Made by a program: the position numbers and the translations under genes
Notes under the pieces: generated by a model
What the model saw: only the letters and a program-made list of their open reading frames with translations
Database searches by the model: none
Told to the model about the DNA's origin: nothing
Source: Bacteroidota bacterium
Lineage (GTDB): Bacteria; Bacteroidota; Bacteroidia; Chitinophagales; UBA10324
Reading direction: 5' to 3'
DNA length: 33,095 bases
Assembly (NCBI GenBank): GCA_014190535.1
Contig: BJGO01000005.1
Coordinates: forward strand, 1 to 33,095
Shown: piece by piece, positions 32,954 through 33,095 of the stretch
Layout: each line of letters opens with the position of its first letter
Position numbering within the stretch: the first letter of the stretch is position 1

Positions 32954-33095
32954 TGTCATTCTGAACGTAGCGCAGCGCAGTGAAGAATCCCCCTTGTCAT
33001 TCTGAACGAAGTGCAGCGCAGTGAAGAATCCCCTGTCATTCTGAACGAAGCACAGCGCAGTGAAGAATCCCCCTGTCATTCTGAACGCAGCGCAG
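32954..33095. repeat. Tandem intergenic repeat, four copies, last cut by the window edge
   Basis: Copies begin TGTCATTCTGAACG at 32954, 32995, 33034 and 33074, with spacing 41, 39 and 40 bp. Each continues with a variable A-G-C-rich centre (GCAGCGCAGTG) and ends GAAGAATCCCC. ATTCT and AGAAT within each unit are inverted. From memory, repeats of this kind are scattered between genes in many Bacteroidota genomes. The minus-strand open frame across it (32747-33079) is a repeat translation, not a gene. Confidence 0.88.

Noticed and set aside
32747-33079. 110-residue minus-strand open frame with repeated GFFTALxFVQNDK
   Set aside because: It is simply the translation of the tandem intergenic repeat; the period keeps the frame open by chance and the rest has no protein-like pattern.

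Overview
The window looks like chromosomal DNA from a member of the Bacteroidota, probably an environmental Chitinophagales- or Sphingobacteriia-like lineage; the rank below phylum is a guess. Evidence seen directly: type IX secretion (T9SS) type-A sorting tails on three proteins, a DUF4295 gene beside L33, a DUF5683 gene between parB and dapB, a bacillithiol gene (bshC), TAnnTTTG -7 boxes upstream of several genes, and start codons with A/T-rich leaders and no Shine-Dalgarno sequence.

Layout. 1-722: start of a PAP2-like exported protein (minus, cut by the window edge) back to back with a Nudix hydrolase. 740-5338 (minus): a secreted M43 metalloprotease with a large internal insertion, then an orphan lipoprotein solute-binding protein. 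5517-9605 (plus): the compact housekeeping run parA-parB-DUF5683-dapB-lepB, with overlaps or short gaps. 9602-14189 (minus, transcribed right to left): rpmB-rpmG-DUF4295, a terminator, then ftsY-rimO-bshC. 14190-14695: a perfect Bacteroidota promoter for rpmB and a 56-codon gene between two hairpins. 14696-17640 (minus): MFS transporter and a GT-C/TPR membrane protein, likely one operon. 17714-19133: a dicluster ferredoxin and a LuxC-type acyl-CoA reductase, divergent from overlapping promoters. 19272-32601 (minus): a 13-kb surface-protein locus made of a small secreted protein of unknown family, then two giant paralogous T9SS cargo proteins (1908 and about 2258 residues) built of Ig-like, GEVED and FN3 modules. 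32954-33095: a tandem intergenic repeat running off the edge.

How the parts work together. The centre of the window is conserved housekeeping: chromosome segregation, lysine/peptidoglycan precursor synthesis, signal peptidase, SRP receptor, ribosomal proteins and ribosomal modification. The flanks are accessory and mostly concern exported proteins. LepB and FtsY serve the Sec route that all the T9SS cargo must use first. No T9SS machinery gene lies in the window.

The most unusual items are (1) an M43 protease whose zinc motif and Met-turn are about 400 residues apart because a probable seven-bladed beta-propeller sits inside the catalytic domain; (2) an array of five roughly 60-residue Gly/Thr repeats, resembling repeats in phage structural proteins, present in one giant GEVED protein and absent at the same point of its tandem paralogue; (3) the small secreted protein 18 nt upstream of a giant gene; and (4) the unrecognised 56-residue gene between hairpins. 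I saw no tRNA, rRNA, CRISPR array, insertion sequence or broken gene.
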